Shown: positions 40,950-49,972 of the stretch, in pieces
How positions within the stretch are numbered: the stretch's first letter is position 1
Layout: each line of letters starts with the position of its first letter
Source of the DNA: Flavobacterium plurextorum
GTDB taxonomy: Bacteria > Bacteroidota > Bacteroidia > Flavobacteriales > Flavobacteriaceae
Length of the DNA: 64,000 nt
NCBI RefSeq assembly: GCF_002217395.1
Contig: NZ_MUHD01000016.1
Coordinates: forward strand, 189,860-253,859
Direction of reading: 5' to 3'
The notes under the pieces: generated by a model
Databases searched by the model: none
Seen by the model: the letters and a program-made list of their open reading frames with translations, nothing else
What the model was told of the DNA's origin: nothing
Made by a program: the position numbers and the translations under genes

Positions 40950-43010
40950 CTACTCTTTCAGCAAACGATTCAATTGATATTGTTCATCGGGGTTTAAATT
41001 AGGTAAAATTCTATTAAACGAAGCACGCATTTCTGAATTTTTTAATAAAATCCTAATAGAATCTCTTCCAAATTTTGAAAACTGCCACATATGATGTGTT
41101 GTTGCACTCACTAAATTAGTTAAAACCTGATCGTTTATAATTTTAAAAGCAATCAGTTTTTCAAGGGCATTCTGACGTGTTGGAGCTTCATATTTAGTTG
41201 AAGAAAAAGCAATAAGTTCGTTTACTAATTCTTCAGAATTTGTACTGTAATCAGGTGTTGATAAAGCCAGCGAAAGCCATAATGTTCGAAGATTAAAGTC
41301 ATTAAACCCAATCCAGTCTTTAGATTTATTCAAGTAATCTGCTCTATGATTTGGGAAGTTTTTCCACAAATAAAACAGTGCGATTTCTTGTGTTTGATAC
41401 GATTTATCATCAAGCAAAGTTTCATATTCAGCTCTAAAATCTTCTGGAATTTTAGCCAATGAACCTGCAACAGCTTGTCTTACTTGAGTATTATTTGTTT
41501 TTAATGCAGTTTGTAAAAGAGTTTTCTTTGCTTCGTATTTTTCAATTCCTAATTGATCTACAATTGCTTCTTTTACAGATTCATAAACATCAGACTCTAA
41601 AGTTTTTCTTAAAACATCTTCTTTCTCAGATAATGGCGTTTTTTTAAGTTTGTCAATCTCTAAACGAGTTTGAATTGCTTTATTTTTACTCAGTAAAGCA
41701 TTTGCTGTCGGCGTATCAAAAACTGTCGATTCCAGCCAAGTTTTTTGAAATTTATCAAGATCAAAATCAGATACTTTTTTTATTTCGTCAAAGAAATCTT
41801 GAGTTGTTACGGTTTGATAAGCAAACTTTTTCAAATAGCTTTTTATTGCTTTTTTAAAAGCCTTGTCTCCAATTGATTCATGCAGTACAAACAATGCCCA
41901 AGCTCCTTTTTCATAAAAAGTGAGCGAACTTGCTTTTGCATTCAAAACCGGAATAGAATCTGTTCGTGAGGCAAATTTTATTTGCTGCGCAGTATTGTAT
42001 AATTTCGAGTAAAAGAAATCGTCTCCATAAATTTCTCTTTCTGCCAAAGCAGCAAAATAAGTTGCGAAACCTTCTTGAAGCCAATGATGCTTGCTGCTTT
42101 CAGCTGTAATTAAATCTCCAAACCAATGATGTGCCAACTCGTGTGCATCGACATTTGTATAACTTCTATCTTCAAAACCTATAGAATCTACTACATAACG
42201 AGTTGCCAAAAGTGTGGAAGTTGTATTCTCCATTCCAGCGTATAAAAAATCGCGGACAGGAATTTGTCTGTAAATTTTCCAAGGATATTTTACTCCGATT
42301 TCTTTCTCTAAAAAATCAAAAATACGTTTAGAATAGCGATACGTTGGCTCAAAACGTTTTTTATCTTTTGGTTCTAGATAATATTCTAACGGAATTCTAG
42401 ATTTTGAAAGCATTTCTGTTTTATCATATTTGCCAATTGCAAGCATCAATAAATAAGAACTCATTGGTTTCTCCATTTCGTATTGCCAGTGAAACAAATC
42501 GTCTTTGCTTGTTTTTTCTTTTAAAATACCATTTGAAATTACCTGATACTGGTTATTGTAAGTAATGCCTAAATTAAAAATCAATTTCTCATTGACATCA
42601 TCAAAACTCGGAAACCAGTTACTGGTGTATCTTCCCTGTCCTTGCGTCCAGATTTGAACATCATCATTTTCAATTTCAACAAAGTACAATGCTTGTTTTG
42701 GCTTTACAGTATAATTGAATGTTAACTGCTTGTTTCCTTTTTCAAAATGACTAACAATTTGTAATTCTTTACCCGTATTTACAAAAACAGCATTTTCACC
42801 ATTTATTTGAACATTAGAGAATTCCATATTTTTAGCATCCATTTTTATCGTATCAACAGACTGCAAAACGCTAAAATCGTAAACGACTTTTCCTGCAATT
42901 GTTTTTTGTACATTATCGATAGTCAATTGTGCATTAACCGATTTAAAATCGACAAATTTAGTTTGCTGCGCAAAAAGGAAAGTGGTAAATAATAAGAATA
43001 TATATTTCAT
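40950..43010 (-). CDS. M1-family zinc aminopeptidase, exported
   Basis: This 686-residue protein has a signal peptide (MKYIFLLFTTFLFAQ). The exopeptidase motif is YAGMEN (about 257-262). The zinc site is HELAHHW followed by WLQEGFATYF, giving His290, His294 and Glu313 as ligands. A HEAT-like C-terminal domain follows. It trims N-terminal residues from peptides in the periplasm. The start is fixed at 43010 by the signal peptide; the frame is open further upstream only because it runs into the transposase gene. ATG 43010 overlaps the stop of that gene (ATGA). Confidence 0.92.
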   Translation of the reverse strand: MKYIFLLFTTFLFAQQTKFVDFKSVNAQLTIDNVQKTIAGKVVYDFSVLQSVDTIKMDAKNMEFSNVQINGENAVFVNTGKELQIVSHFEKGNKQLTFNYTVKPKQALYFVEIENDDVQIWTQGQGRYTSNWFPSFDDVNEKLIFNLGITYNNQYQVISNGILKEKTSKDDLFHWQYEMEKPMSSYLLMLAIGKYDKTEMLSKSRIPLEYYLEPKDKKRFEPTYRYSKRIFDFLEKEIGVKYPWKIYRQIPVRDFLYAGMENTTSTLLATRYVVDSIGFEDRSYTNVDAHELAHHWFGDLITAESSKHHWLQEGFATYFAALAEREIYGDDFFYSKLYNTAQQIKFASRTDSIPVLNAKASSLTFYEKGAWALFVLHESIGDKAFKKAIKSYLKKFAYQTVTTQDFFDEIKKVSDFDLDKFQKTWLESTVFDTPTANALLSKNKAIQTRLEIDKLKKTPLSEKEDVLRKTLESDVYESVKEAIVDQLGIEKYEAKKTLLQTALKTNNTQVRQAVAGSLAKIPEDFRAEYETLLDDKSYQTQEIALFYLWKNFPNHRADYLNKSKDWIGFNDFNLRTLWLSLALSTPDYSTNSEELVNELIAFSSTKYEAPTRQNALEKLIAFKIINDQVLTNLVSATTHHMWQFSKFGRDSIRILLKNSEMRASFNRILPNLNPDEQYQLNRLLKE

Positions 43011-43639
43011 TGAAATGTTGAATTTATAGAATCCGTGTCCCAAGATCGTGGATTATTTTTTATGTAATTGTAAATCCTTTCAAATGTTCTGTAATTTTTA
43101 ACAATATGATCGTGATAATTATTCTGCCAAATAGATTCTGTCCCATTTATTTGTTTGGTTGTAATTGATTTTAAAATAGCCACAAATGAAGAAATTGAAT
43201 TGGGTTTTCGAGAAAAAGCAGATTCCGATTGGCTCTGTAGAGGCGCACGGCAGTGCGCCTCCGGTTTTGTTGTGATGGTTTTTATTGGTATGCTGGACGT
43301 AGACGCACTGCCGTGCGTCTCTACAATGTGCGACTCTACGATATGCGTTGTGTTTTGATTATGGTCTGTGTTTTGAATTTCAATTAATAAATGAATATGA
43401 TTAGGCATGACAATCCAATTATGGAAAAACCAATTTTCACGAATATTAATTGATTTTAAAAGTTCGTTTTCGACAATTATTCCGTTTTTATTTAAAATCA
43501 TCCTTTCTTCATCAATAGTGCCAAAAATACATTTTCTACCTTTAGAAACTATTGTAATAAAATAGATTCCTTCACTAGAATAATCCCAGCCTTTCAATCT
43601 TTTTGAATCAATTTTAAACTTATCTTTAAATAATGTCAT
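43007..43639 (-). CDS. REP-associated tyrosine transposase (RAYT, Y1 family)
   Basis: This 210-residue HUH endonuclease-like protein starts with a conserved GWDYSSEGIYFITIVSKGRKCIFG (17-40). The HUH motif is HIH (81-83) in VMPNHIHLLIEI, and the candidate nicking tyrosine is Y175 in WQNNYHDHIVKNY. A linker of about 50 residues (92-145) with no family match is encoded by DNA that contains two REP-like palindromes (43237-43261 and 43299-43324). RAYTs mobilise REP palindromes. Its stop codon overlaps the aminopeptidase start by 4 nt, so the two are translationally coupled. Confidence 0.9.
   Translation of the reverse strand: MTLFKDKFKIDSKRLKGWDYSSEGIYFITIVSKGRKCIFGTIDEERMILNKNGIIVENELLKSINIRENWFFHNWIVMPNHIHLLIEIQNTDHNQNTTHIVESHIVETHGSASTSSIPIKTITTKPEAHCRAPLQSQSESAFSRKPNSISSFVAILKSITTKQINGTESIWQNNYHDHIVKNYRTFERIYNYIKNNPRSWDTDSINSTFQ
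43237..43324. repeat. Two inverted REP-like palindromes inside the RAYT gene
   Basis: GAGGCGCAC and GTGCGCCTC enclose a GGCA loop in the first copy (43240-43261, preceded by GTA). AGACGCAC and GTGCGTCT enclose TGCC in the second (43301-43320, flanked by GT and CTAC). The loops are complementary, so the two units face each other, as in REPIN doublets. They are far GC-richer than the gene. Confidence 0.85.
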
Positions 43640-43727
43640 AATATGGCTTGTAAGAAATCAAAGTTACAAAGGTTTCATCAACAAATCGAATGAAATTTGT
43701 AAGTTTACCACACTAAAATCCCAAAAC

Positions 43728-44471
43728 GTGTTTACACCCAAAAAAGCCTTATTTAACTGGAGCAGCGGAAAAGATTCGGCTCTTGCATTATACAAAATCC
43801 TTCAAAATTCTGAGTATAAAATCGATTGTTTATTGACAAGTGTGAATCAGCAATATCAACGAATTTCAATGCATGGCGTTCGTGTTGAATTGTTGAATGC
43901 ACAGGCAAAAAGCATTGGACTGCCATTAAAAGTTATGCAGATTCCAGAAATGCCGACTATGGAAGCTTATGAAGATGTAATGACCAAAACCTTAACCGAA
44001 TTAAAAAATAATGGCATTACACATTCTGTTTTTGGAGATATTTTTCTGGAAGATTTACGAAAATATCGCGAAGATCAATTGGCTAAGATCGGTTTTCAAG
44101 GCGTTTTTCCACTTTGGAAAATACCAACAAAAGATTTAATTCAAGAGTTTATTTCATTAGGATTTAAAACTATTGTGGTTTGTGTAAATGAACGTTATTT
44201 AGATAAAAGTTTTGTCGGCCGAATTATAGATCAGGATTTTATAAACGATTTACCTGAAAATGTTGATGTTTGCGGAGAAAATGGAGAGTTTCACACTTTT
44301 GCTTTTGACGGTCCAATTTTCTCGCAGCCAATAGATTTTGAAATAGGAGAAATCGTTTATCGTAAATATGAAAAACCAGAGAAAGAAGATTCCTTAGATA
44401 CTGCCTGCGACACCAGTGCTTCTGATGCTTTCGATTTTGGATTTTGGTATTGTGATTTAATCCCTAAATAG
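43728..44471 (+). CDS. Dph6-related adenine-nucleotide alpha-hydrolase
   Basis: This 247-residue PP-loop ATP pyrophosphatase has ALFNWSSGKDSALALYKIL (7-25), where SGKDS binds ATP. Further blocks are ISMHGVRVELLNAQA, GDIFLEDLRKYRE and VDVCGENGEFHTFAFDGP, the latter typical of diphthine-ammonia ligase relatives. Bacteria have no diphthamide, so the substrate is unknown. The start is GTG at 43728, as no ATG lies before the conserved strand. It is monocistronic. Confidence 0.88.
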   Translation: MFTPKKALFNWSSGKDSALALYKILQNSEYKIDCLLTSVNQQYQRISMHGVRVELLNAQAKSIGLPLKVMQIPEMPTMEAYEDVMTKTLTELKNNGITHSVFGDIFLEDLRKYREDQLAKIGFQGVFPLWKIPTKDLIQEFISLGFKTIVVCVNERYLDKSFVGRIIDQDFINDLPENVDVCGENGEFHTFAFDGPIFSQPIDFEIGEIVYRKYEKPEKEDSLDTACDTSASDAFDFGFWYCDLIPK

Positions 44472-44486
44472 TTTCTAAAAAAGTTT

Positions 44487-44544
44487 GCCACGAATTTCAC
44501 GAATTTTCACCAATTGATTTGTGTTAATTTGTGCAATTCGCGGC
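44487..44544. repeat. Imperfect intergenic inverted repeat
   Basis: GCCACGAATTTCAC (44487-44500) is the complement of GTGCAATTCGCGGC (44531-44544) at 12 of 14 positions, separated by 30 nt with further TTCAC and GTGTTAATTTGTG words. It is probably another dispersed intergenic repeat; it lies between convergent genes and could also end transcripts. Confidence 0.5.
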
Positions 44545-44584
44545 GACACTTCGACTTCGCTTAGTGTGACATGATTAGATTCTT

Positions 44585-45127
44585 TTACTCTTCAGAATAC
44601 ATTGCCAATAAATTAGTAACTGTATTCCAGTTTCTAATTGTTGCTGTAATATTTAGTTTTTTCTCGATATATTTTTGGTCGAATCTAGTTTTTCCGGCAC
44701 CAACGGCGTATTTAATAAAAATCCTATTTCCATCAATACTTGCTTCATCAGGTTTAAATTGACTGATCTTTAAATCGTTTATGTTTTCTTTTTTCAATTG
44801 AGTTGAGACAAAAGCCACATATAATTTTTTGGTATCGATATCTTTTTCCTTCAAAAAAGGATTATTCTTAAAGCATAATTCTAGATCTTCTTTTGTTATT
44901 ACAATCGTTGGAACTTCATGTCCAAAAACTTTAAATATTTCCTGTTTGATCATAAAACCAACTTTAGAAGCATCTTCTTCGCTGTCTACAAAAACATTTC
45001 CTGTTTGCAGATAAGTTCGAATATTTTGAAAACCAATATTTTCCAACATTATTTTCAAAGCATCCATTTTCATCATATTATGCCCAGAAACATTGATTCC
45101 TCGTAAAAGAACTAAGTGCGTTGTCAT
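44585..45127 (-). CDS. DUF1697 protein
   Basis: This 180-residue protein opens MTTHLVLLRGINVSGHNMMKMDAL with the DUF1697 signature, followed by IRTYLQTGNVFVDSEE. The start is ATG at 45127; the longer frame begins with TTG. It forms a two-layer alpha/beta protein of unknown function and is often horizontally distributed. No functional partner is adjacent; the upstream lipocalin-like gene is on the same strand. Confidence 0.9.
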   Translation of the reverse strand: MTTHLVLLRGINVSGHNMMKMDALKIMLENIGFQNIRTYLQTGNVFVDSEEDASKVGFMIKQEIFKVFGHEVPTIVITKEDLELCFKNNPFLKEKDIDTKKLYVAFVSTQLKKENINDLKISQFKPDEASIDGNRIFIKYAVGAGKTRFDQKYIEKKLNITATIRNWNTVTNLLAMYSEE

Positions 45128-45228
45128 TTTTAAAATTTTATTCAAAGATAAAAATTCATTTTAGTTTTATATTACAATTCCTCCGTATCAAACTTTATTT
45201 AAAAAAAGCCGCTTTATTAAAATAAAAA

Positions 45229-45250
45229 CTCCGCCAGAAAACCGACGGAG
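45229..45250 (-). terminator. Terminator of the lipocalin-like gene
   Basis: On the minus strand CTCCGTC pairs with GGCGGAG (one G-U pair), followed by a T-rich run. It lies just downstream of the stop at 45287. Confidence 0.65.
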
Positions 45251-45286
45251 CCAAACAATTTGAATTAGTAAGCATTGTTTAAAATA

Positions 45287-45721
45287 TTACTTTAATTTAT
45301 CATATGTAAGTAAAGGTCCATCACATGTTCCCCAAGTACTGTACATTTTTCCAGCAGCATGAATTATATAGAGATTTTCTATTAAGTCACCGCTGCAAGT
45401 TCCTATTATATCACTTTGAGTACTATAAATTAATTTAAACTGAGTTTGTTCTGAAGTTTTTGCAACAGAATAAGTTCCTGATGCACTAGAAGTTTTCTTG
45501 TCTTTTATTCTTGTTTTAGAAAACTTCCCATTAGAGCTAAAAACATAGTTTTCCTCCCATTCTATAACATCTATAGAATTTGCTGCTGGATTTTTATTTC
45601 TACTCATGCCTGTTAATTTCCATTTTCCATGATAGTCTTCAGTTGGTTTATTGTCATTGTCGTCATTAGAACAAGAAACAAGAGAAATAAACAAAACTAT
45701 TAAAAGTCCAATTTTCTTCAT
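45287..45721 (-). CDS. Lipocalin-like lipoprotein
   Basis: This 144-residue protein has a lipoprotein signal MKKIGLLIVLFISLVSC with the Cys at 17. A beta domain follows beginning HGKWKLTGMSRNKNP, with YVFSSNGKFSKTRIKDKK and SGTYSVAKTSEQTQFKLIY, the W-K-L start and strand spacing of lipocalin-like proteins in Bacteroidota. It is likely anchored to the outer membrane; the ligand is unknown. Confidence 0.8.
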   Translation of the reverse strand: MKKIGLLIVLFISLVSCSNDDNDNKPTEDYHGKWKLTGMSRNKNPAANSIDVIEWEENYVFSSNGKFSKTRIKDKKTSSASGTYSVAKTSEQTQFKLIYSTQSDIIGTCSGDLIENLYIIHAAGKMYSTWGTCDGPLLTYDKLK

Positions 45722-46008
45722 TTTTTTTAAGTTTTAAAGGTTAGTTATTACTAAGATTAATCGTTCTTAAAATGGTTGCGTCTAATTTTACGGCTTAACG
45801 ATAACTTAATATTCAAAATCTTAAGAAGTTAATTCATTTCCAAATTTCCCAATTAAAATCTATCTTCGCTTTTCCAAAAGAAAGACAAAAGAAAATAGCG
45901 ACAAGAGTAAAGAACATACATTTTTACTTTTTACTCTTGTTCTTATTTTCTTTACTCTATTTTCTAAAATTTATGCCAGTCTAATAATCTAAGAAGTCTA
46001 AATAAAGA

Positions 46009-48117
46009 ATGTCTAATAATCTGCTTGAAACTCCAATCGAATACTTAAAAGGTGTTGGCCCAAGTCGCGGTCAACTACTTCGCAAGGAATTAGGAATTCA
46101 TAAATATGGAGATTTAGTAAACTTTTTTCCGAATAGATATATTGACAGAACTCGTTATTACAAAATAAACGAACTTCAAAATACAGGTTCTGAGGTTCAG
46201 ATTATTGGCAAAATAATCAATATAAAAACAGTTGAATTTGCTAAGAATAAAAAGCGTTTAGTTGCCACATTTGTAGATGATACAGGACAACTAGACCTTA
46301 ATTGGTTTCAAGGTCATAAATGGATTCGTGAAAGTTTAAAACTAAACGAACCTTGTGTTATTTTTGGAAAATGTTCTTTGTACGGAAGTCAATTCAGCAT
46401 GGCACATCCCGAAATTGAGTTGCTGAAAGAACATGAAAAAAGTCTGCGTTCTGCCATGCAGCCCGTTTATCCATCTACGGAAACATTAACAAACAGAGGT
46501 ATTTCAAATAGAACGATTAACAAATTAATGGAACAATTGTTTATCGAAACTCAAGCTTTGTTTACCGAAACTTTTCCATTGTACTTAATCGAAGAATTAA
46601 AGCTGATCTCAAAAAGAGCTGCTTTATTTAATATACATTTCCCAAAAAGTACCGATGCTTTGGCGAAAGCCCAATTTAGATTGAAGTTTGAAGAATTGTT
46701 TTTTATTCAATTACAGTTAATTACCAAAAATCTAATTAGAAAGCATAAAATAAAAGGGCATCCATTTACCAAAGTGGGTGATTTCTTTACTGAATTTTAT
46801 CAAAACCACCTTCCTTTTGAACTTACTAATGCTCAAAAAAGAGTGGTTAAAGAAATTCGTTCAGACATGGGCAGCAATGCTCAAATGAACCGATTATTGC
46901 AGGGAGATGTTGGTTCTGGAAAAACAATTGTGGCTTTTATGAGCATGCTTTTGGCAATGGATAATGGTTTTCAGGCCTGCTTAATGGCACCGACGGAGAT
47001 TCTTGCCAATCAGCATTTTATTGGTTTATCAGAATTTGCTAACACTTTGAATATTAATATAAAAATATTAACGGGTTCAACAAAAACTGCAGCTCGAAAA
47101 GTTATTCATGAGGAACTCGAAAATGGTACTTTACAGATTTTAATAGGCACACATGCTTTGCTGGAAGATAAAGTGAAGTTTCAAAATCTTGGATTGGCTG
47201 TTATTGATGAGCAGCATCGTTTTGGTGTTGAGCAGCGCTCTAAATTGTGGAAGAAAAATGAAATTCCGCCTCACGTTTTGGTTATGACGGCAACACCAAT
47301 TCCAAGAACTTTAGCAATGAGTTTGTATGGAGATCTTGATATTTCTGTAATTGATGAACTTCCGCCGGGACGAAAACCAATACAAACGGTTCATCGTTTT
47401 GATAGTAACCGATTAAAAGTTTGGAAGTTTCTCCGTGATGAAATTGCACTTGGAAGACAAATTTATATTGTATATCCGCTAATTCAAGAATCGGAAAAAA
47501 TGGATTACAAGGATTTAATGGATGGCTACGAGAGTATTTCTCGCGATTTTCCATTGCCTCAATATTCGATTTCGATTTTGCACGGAAAAATGAAACCCGC
47601 TGATAAAGATGCTGAAATGAAGCGTTTCTCTGAAGGAAAAACGAATATTATGGTGGCGACAACGGTAATTGAGGTTGGTGTAAATGTACCAAATGCCAGT
47701 GTTATGATTATCGAAAGTGCCGAACGTTTTGGTTTGTCACAATTGCACCAATTGCGCGGCCGAGTTGGTCGTGGAGCCGAACAAAGTTATTGTATTTTGA
47801 TGACGGGACACAAATTAAGCACGGACAGTAAAACCCGAATGGAAACGATGGTTCAGACAAATGATGGTTTTGAAATCGCTGAAGTTGACTTAAAACTTCG
47901 CGGTCCAGGTGATTTAATGGGAACACAGCAAAGCGGAGTTTTAAATCTTCAAATTGCAGATATTGTTCGTGATAGAGATATTTTAGGATTAGCTAGAAAT
48001 TACGCAATGAAAATCCTAAAAGAAGACGGTCCTTTAAACAAACCAGAACATGCAATTCTTAAAGCTGTTTTTATTGAACTTACTAAAAAGAAAAGTATCT
48101 GGAATTATATTAGTTAG
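46009..48117 (+). CDS. recG: ATP-dependent DNA helicase RecG
   Basis: This 702-residue protein restarts stalled forks and migrates Holliday junctions. The N-terminal wedge/OB domain spans about 5-150 (YLKGVGPSRGQLLRKELGI at 13-31). Walker A lies in LLQGDVGSGKTIVAF (about 300-314), DEQH in VIDEQHRFGVEQRSKLW, and motif VI in QLRGRVGRGAEQSYCIL. The C-terminal TRG-like region is DLKLRGPGDLMGTQQSG. Length and order are standard. Confidence 0.96.
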   Translation: MSNNLLETPIEYLKGVGPSRGQLLRKELGIHKYGDLVNFFPNRYIDRTRYYKINELQNTGSEVQIIGKIINIKTVEFAKNKKRLVATFVDDTGQLDLNWFQGHKWIRESLKLNEPCVIFGKCSLYGSQFSMAHPEIELLKEHEKSLRSAMQPVYPSTETLTNRGISNRTINKLMEQLFIETQALFTETFPLYLIEELKLISKRAALFNIHFPKSTDALAKAQFRLKFEELFFIQLQLITKNLIRKHKIKGHPFTKVGDFFTEFYQNHLPFELTNAQKRVVKEIRSDMGSNAQMNRLLQGDVGSGKTIVAFMSMLLAMDNGFQACLMAPTEILANQHFIGLSEFANTLNINIKILTGSTKTAARKVIHEELENGTLQILIGTHALLEDKVKFQNLGLAVIDEQHRFGVEQRSKLWKKNEIPPHVLVMTATPIPRTLAMSLYGDLDISVIDELPPGRKPIQTVHRFDSNRLKVWKFLRDEIALGRQIYIVYPLIQESEKMDYKDLMDGYESISRDFPLPQYSISILHGKMKPADKDAEMKRFSEGKTNIMVATTVIEVGVNVPNASVMIIESAERFGLSQLHQLRGRVGRGAEQSYCILMTGHKLSTDSKTRMETMVQTNDGFEIAEVDLKLRGPGDLMGTQQSGVLNLQIADIVRDRDILGLARNYAMKILKEDGPLNKPEHAILKAVFIELTKKKSIWNYIS

Positions 48118-48364
48118 TTTTTTTAGGTTCAAAGATACAGAGATGCAAAGATTCTAAGGTTTCTTGAGTTAAAAATAGGTTCAATTACGTCATATCTGAT
48201 GCAATAAATCTTTCAACCTAAATATGGCTATATGTTGAAAAAAAATTGAACACATAGAGACATAGTCATGTTTGTTGATGCAGGTAAAATACCTTTTAAC
48301 AATAACAAAACTTATGTTTCTGCGTGTTCATTTTTTTTTCACGCAGATTCAGCAGATTTTTTTA

Positions 48365-48967
48365 TTATTTCTTTGTTGGAGTTTTCTTTTCAAAAAGACC
48401 GCTGAACAAACCTTTACTAACTTTATTTTTATCATCTTTTCCTGTAGCAATTAAATGATCGATATATTCCATATACGTTTTTTTACGCTCTTCTAGAAAA
48501 CCAACTAAATATTCTTCAGAAGCTGTTAAACCGCTTGCTTCTTCTATTTGTAAAAGTTTTTTATATAATGGTTCGATGAATTTTACAATGATATTTTCGG
48601 GAACCGATTTTCTTGTTCCAAAAAAACCAACGATCTCGCCATCAGTATCTGCAATGATTTTAAATTCGGTGACAACCCAATAATAACGACCCGTTTTTGC
48701 CATGTTTTTCAAAACAACATGAATGTTTTGACTGGATTTAATACTATCCCACAAAAATTTAAAAATCACCTTAGGCATATCAGGATGCCTCACAATATTG
48801 TGAGGCTGTCCGATTAATTCAAACTCATCATAGCCAGAAACATCGATAAAATCTTCATTGGCATACAAAATAGTTCCGTTTTTATCTGTTTTACTAAGCA
48901 GTACTTTGCTTTTATTCCAATCGACTTCTCTGTCAGAAGGAGTCGGACGTGTAGTTCTGGTCTCCAT
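48365..48967 (-). CDS. Single PAS-domain sensory protein
   Basis: This 200-residue protein is a PAS domain of the aerotaxis-receptor type: TDKNGTILYANEDFIDVSGYDEFELIG, QPHNIVRHPDMPKVIFKFLWDSI and GRYYWVVTEFKIIADTDGEIVGFFGTR. A helical tail follows (KFIEPLYKKLLQIEEA). No kinase, methyl-accepting or GGDEF output domain is attached. Such domains often bind FAD or haem. Its neighbour on the same strand is a membrane protein with a HisKA-like tail, so the two may form a split sensor. Confidence 0.85.
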   Translation of the reverse strand: METRTTRPTPSDREVDWNKSKVLLSKTDKNGTILYANEDFIDVSGYDEFELIGQPHNIVRHPDMPKVIFKFLWDSIKSSQNIHVVLKNMAKTGRYYWVVTEFKIIADTDGEIVGFFGTRKSVPENIIVKFIEPLYKKLLQIEEASGLTASEEYLVGFLEERKKTYMEYIDHLIATGKDDKNKVSKGLFSGLFEKKTPTKK

Positions 48968-49089
48968 AAAATTTTATATTAAAAATTAATTGGCATGAGT
49001 GTTTTTACTTGTAGAATAAACTCTCTAAAACCTTGTTTTTAAAGCATCTTTCGAGATTTTTTTCATTTTTGGAAGTTGTTTTGTAATTT

Positions 49090-49944
49090 TTACTTTCTTG
49101 TATTAGTTGATTTTACATGAATATCATTCACGAGATCATCAATTTTTTTAGCACTTTCTCTCATCATATCCAGATAAGTCAAAATTTGATCATTGTCTGT
49201 ATGTCCTTTTGAAACATCAATTAATTTTAAGACAGAAGTTACAGGTAGTTTTAAATCTAAAGTTGTTCTGTGAATAAAGTCGTTATATTCTTTAGTTGCT
49301 GATAATGAACTGTATTTAGCCGATGCAAGTTTCATGTTTTCCAGTTCATATTCGTCGGAGATTTTAGAAATATGATTTTCACTGTGTTCCTTAAAATAAT
49401 AAGCCCAATAGCCATTCATAAAAAATACAACTGCCGCTAAAACAGTATGAATAATTAAAGTCTCGAGATCAAAATTTACCTGCGAAAAATAAACCTGAAG
49501 TCCATTTGCGTCGTTATAAATATAGTTCTGCAAATACGCCAAACCAGCGTGATGAAGCACTACTAAAAGGGTAAGTGGAATTTGAAGTCTCCAGTTTTGA
49601 TAAATAATTAAAATCGTGCTGGCAATAAAAACAGTAAAATGCATTTCGAACATACCATGCATTTGATAAATGTACTGTGCCATAAATATAGCCAGAACAA
49701 CAGACAAAACGTACTGATAGAATTTTGAATTTTTAATAAAAAACTTTGCAGAATAATACAATAGAAGATTCAAGGTTCCTACTCCTACTCCAATTTCAAA
49801 AGTGTCATACTTAAATGACAATGCGATTCCGAGAAGGAAATAAACCGCGAGAACATAATTAATAATACTATCAGACTTTTGTGTCATTGTAGACATAAAA
49901 CTGTGCAAGTAATCTTGCTCATTCAAACTGGCTTTTCTTTTCAT
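49090..49944 (-). CDS. Polytopic membrane protein with degenerate HisKA-like tail
   Basis: This 284-residue protein has about six membrane helices (30-190), including MHGMFEMHFTVFIASTILIIY, a stretch like the membrane part of some chemoreceptors. A short coiled coil follows. The tail TTLDLKLPVTSVLKLIDVSKG (from 227) reads like a histidine-kinase dimerisation helix, but Leu229 stands where the phospho-accepting His should be. There is no ATPase domain. It lies about 120 bp upstream of the PAS gene on the same strand. A sensory scaffold role is inferred. Confidence 0.7.
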   Translation of the reverse strand: MKRKASLNEQDYLHSFMSTMTQKSDSIINYVLAVYFLLGIALSFKYDTFEIGVGVGTLNLLLYYSAKFFIKNSKFYQYVLSVVLAIFMAQYIYQMHGMFEMHFTVFIASTILIIYQNWRLQIPLTLLVVLHHAGLAYLQNYIYNDANGLQVYFSQVNFDLETLIIHTVLAAVVFFMNGYWAYYFKEHSENHISKISDEYELENMKLASAKYSSLSATKEYNDFIHRTTLDLKLPVTSVLKLIDVSKGHTDNDQILTYLDMMRESAKKIDDLVNDIHVKSTNTRK

Positions 49945-49972
49945 AGGTTAAAAATTTTAGTTAGGGATAGAT

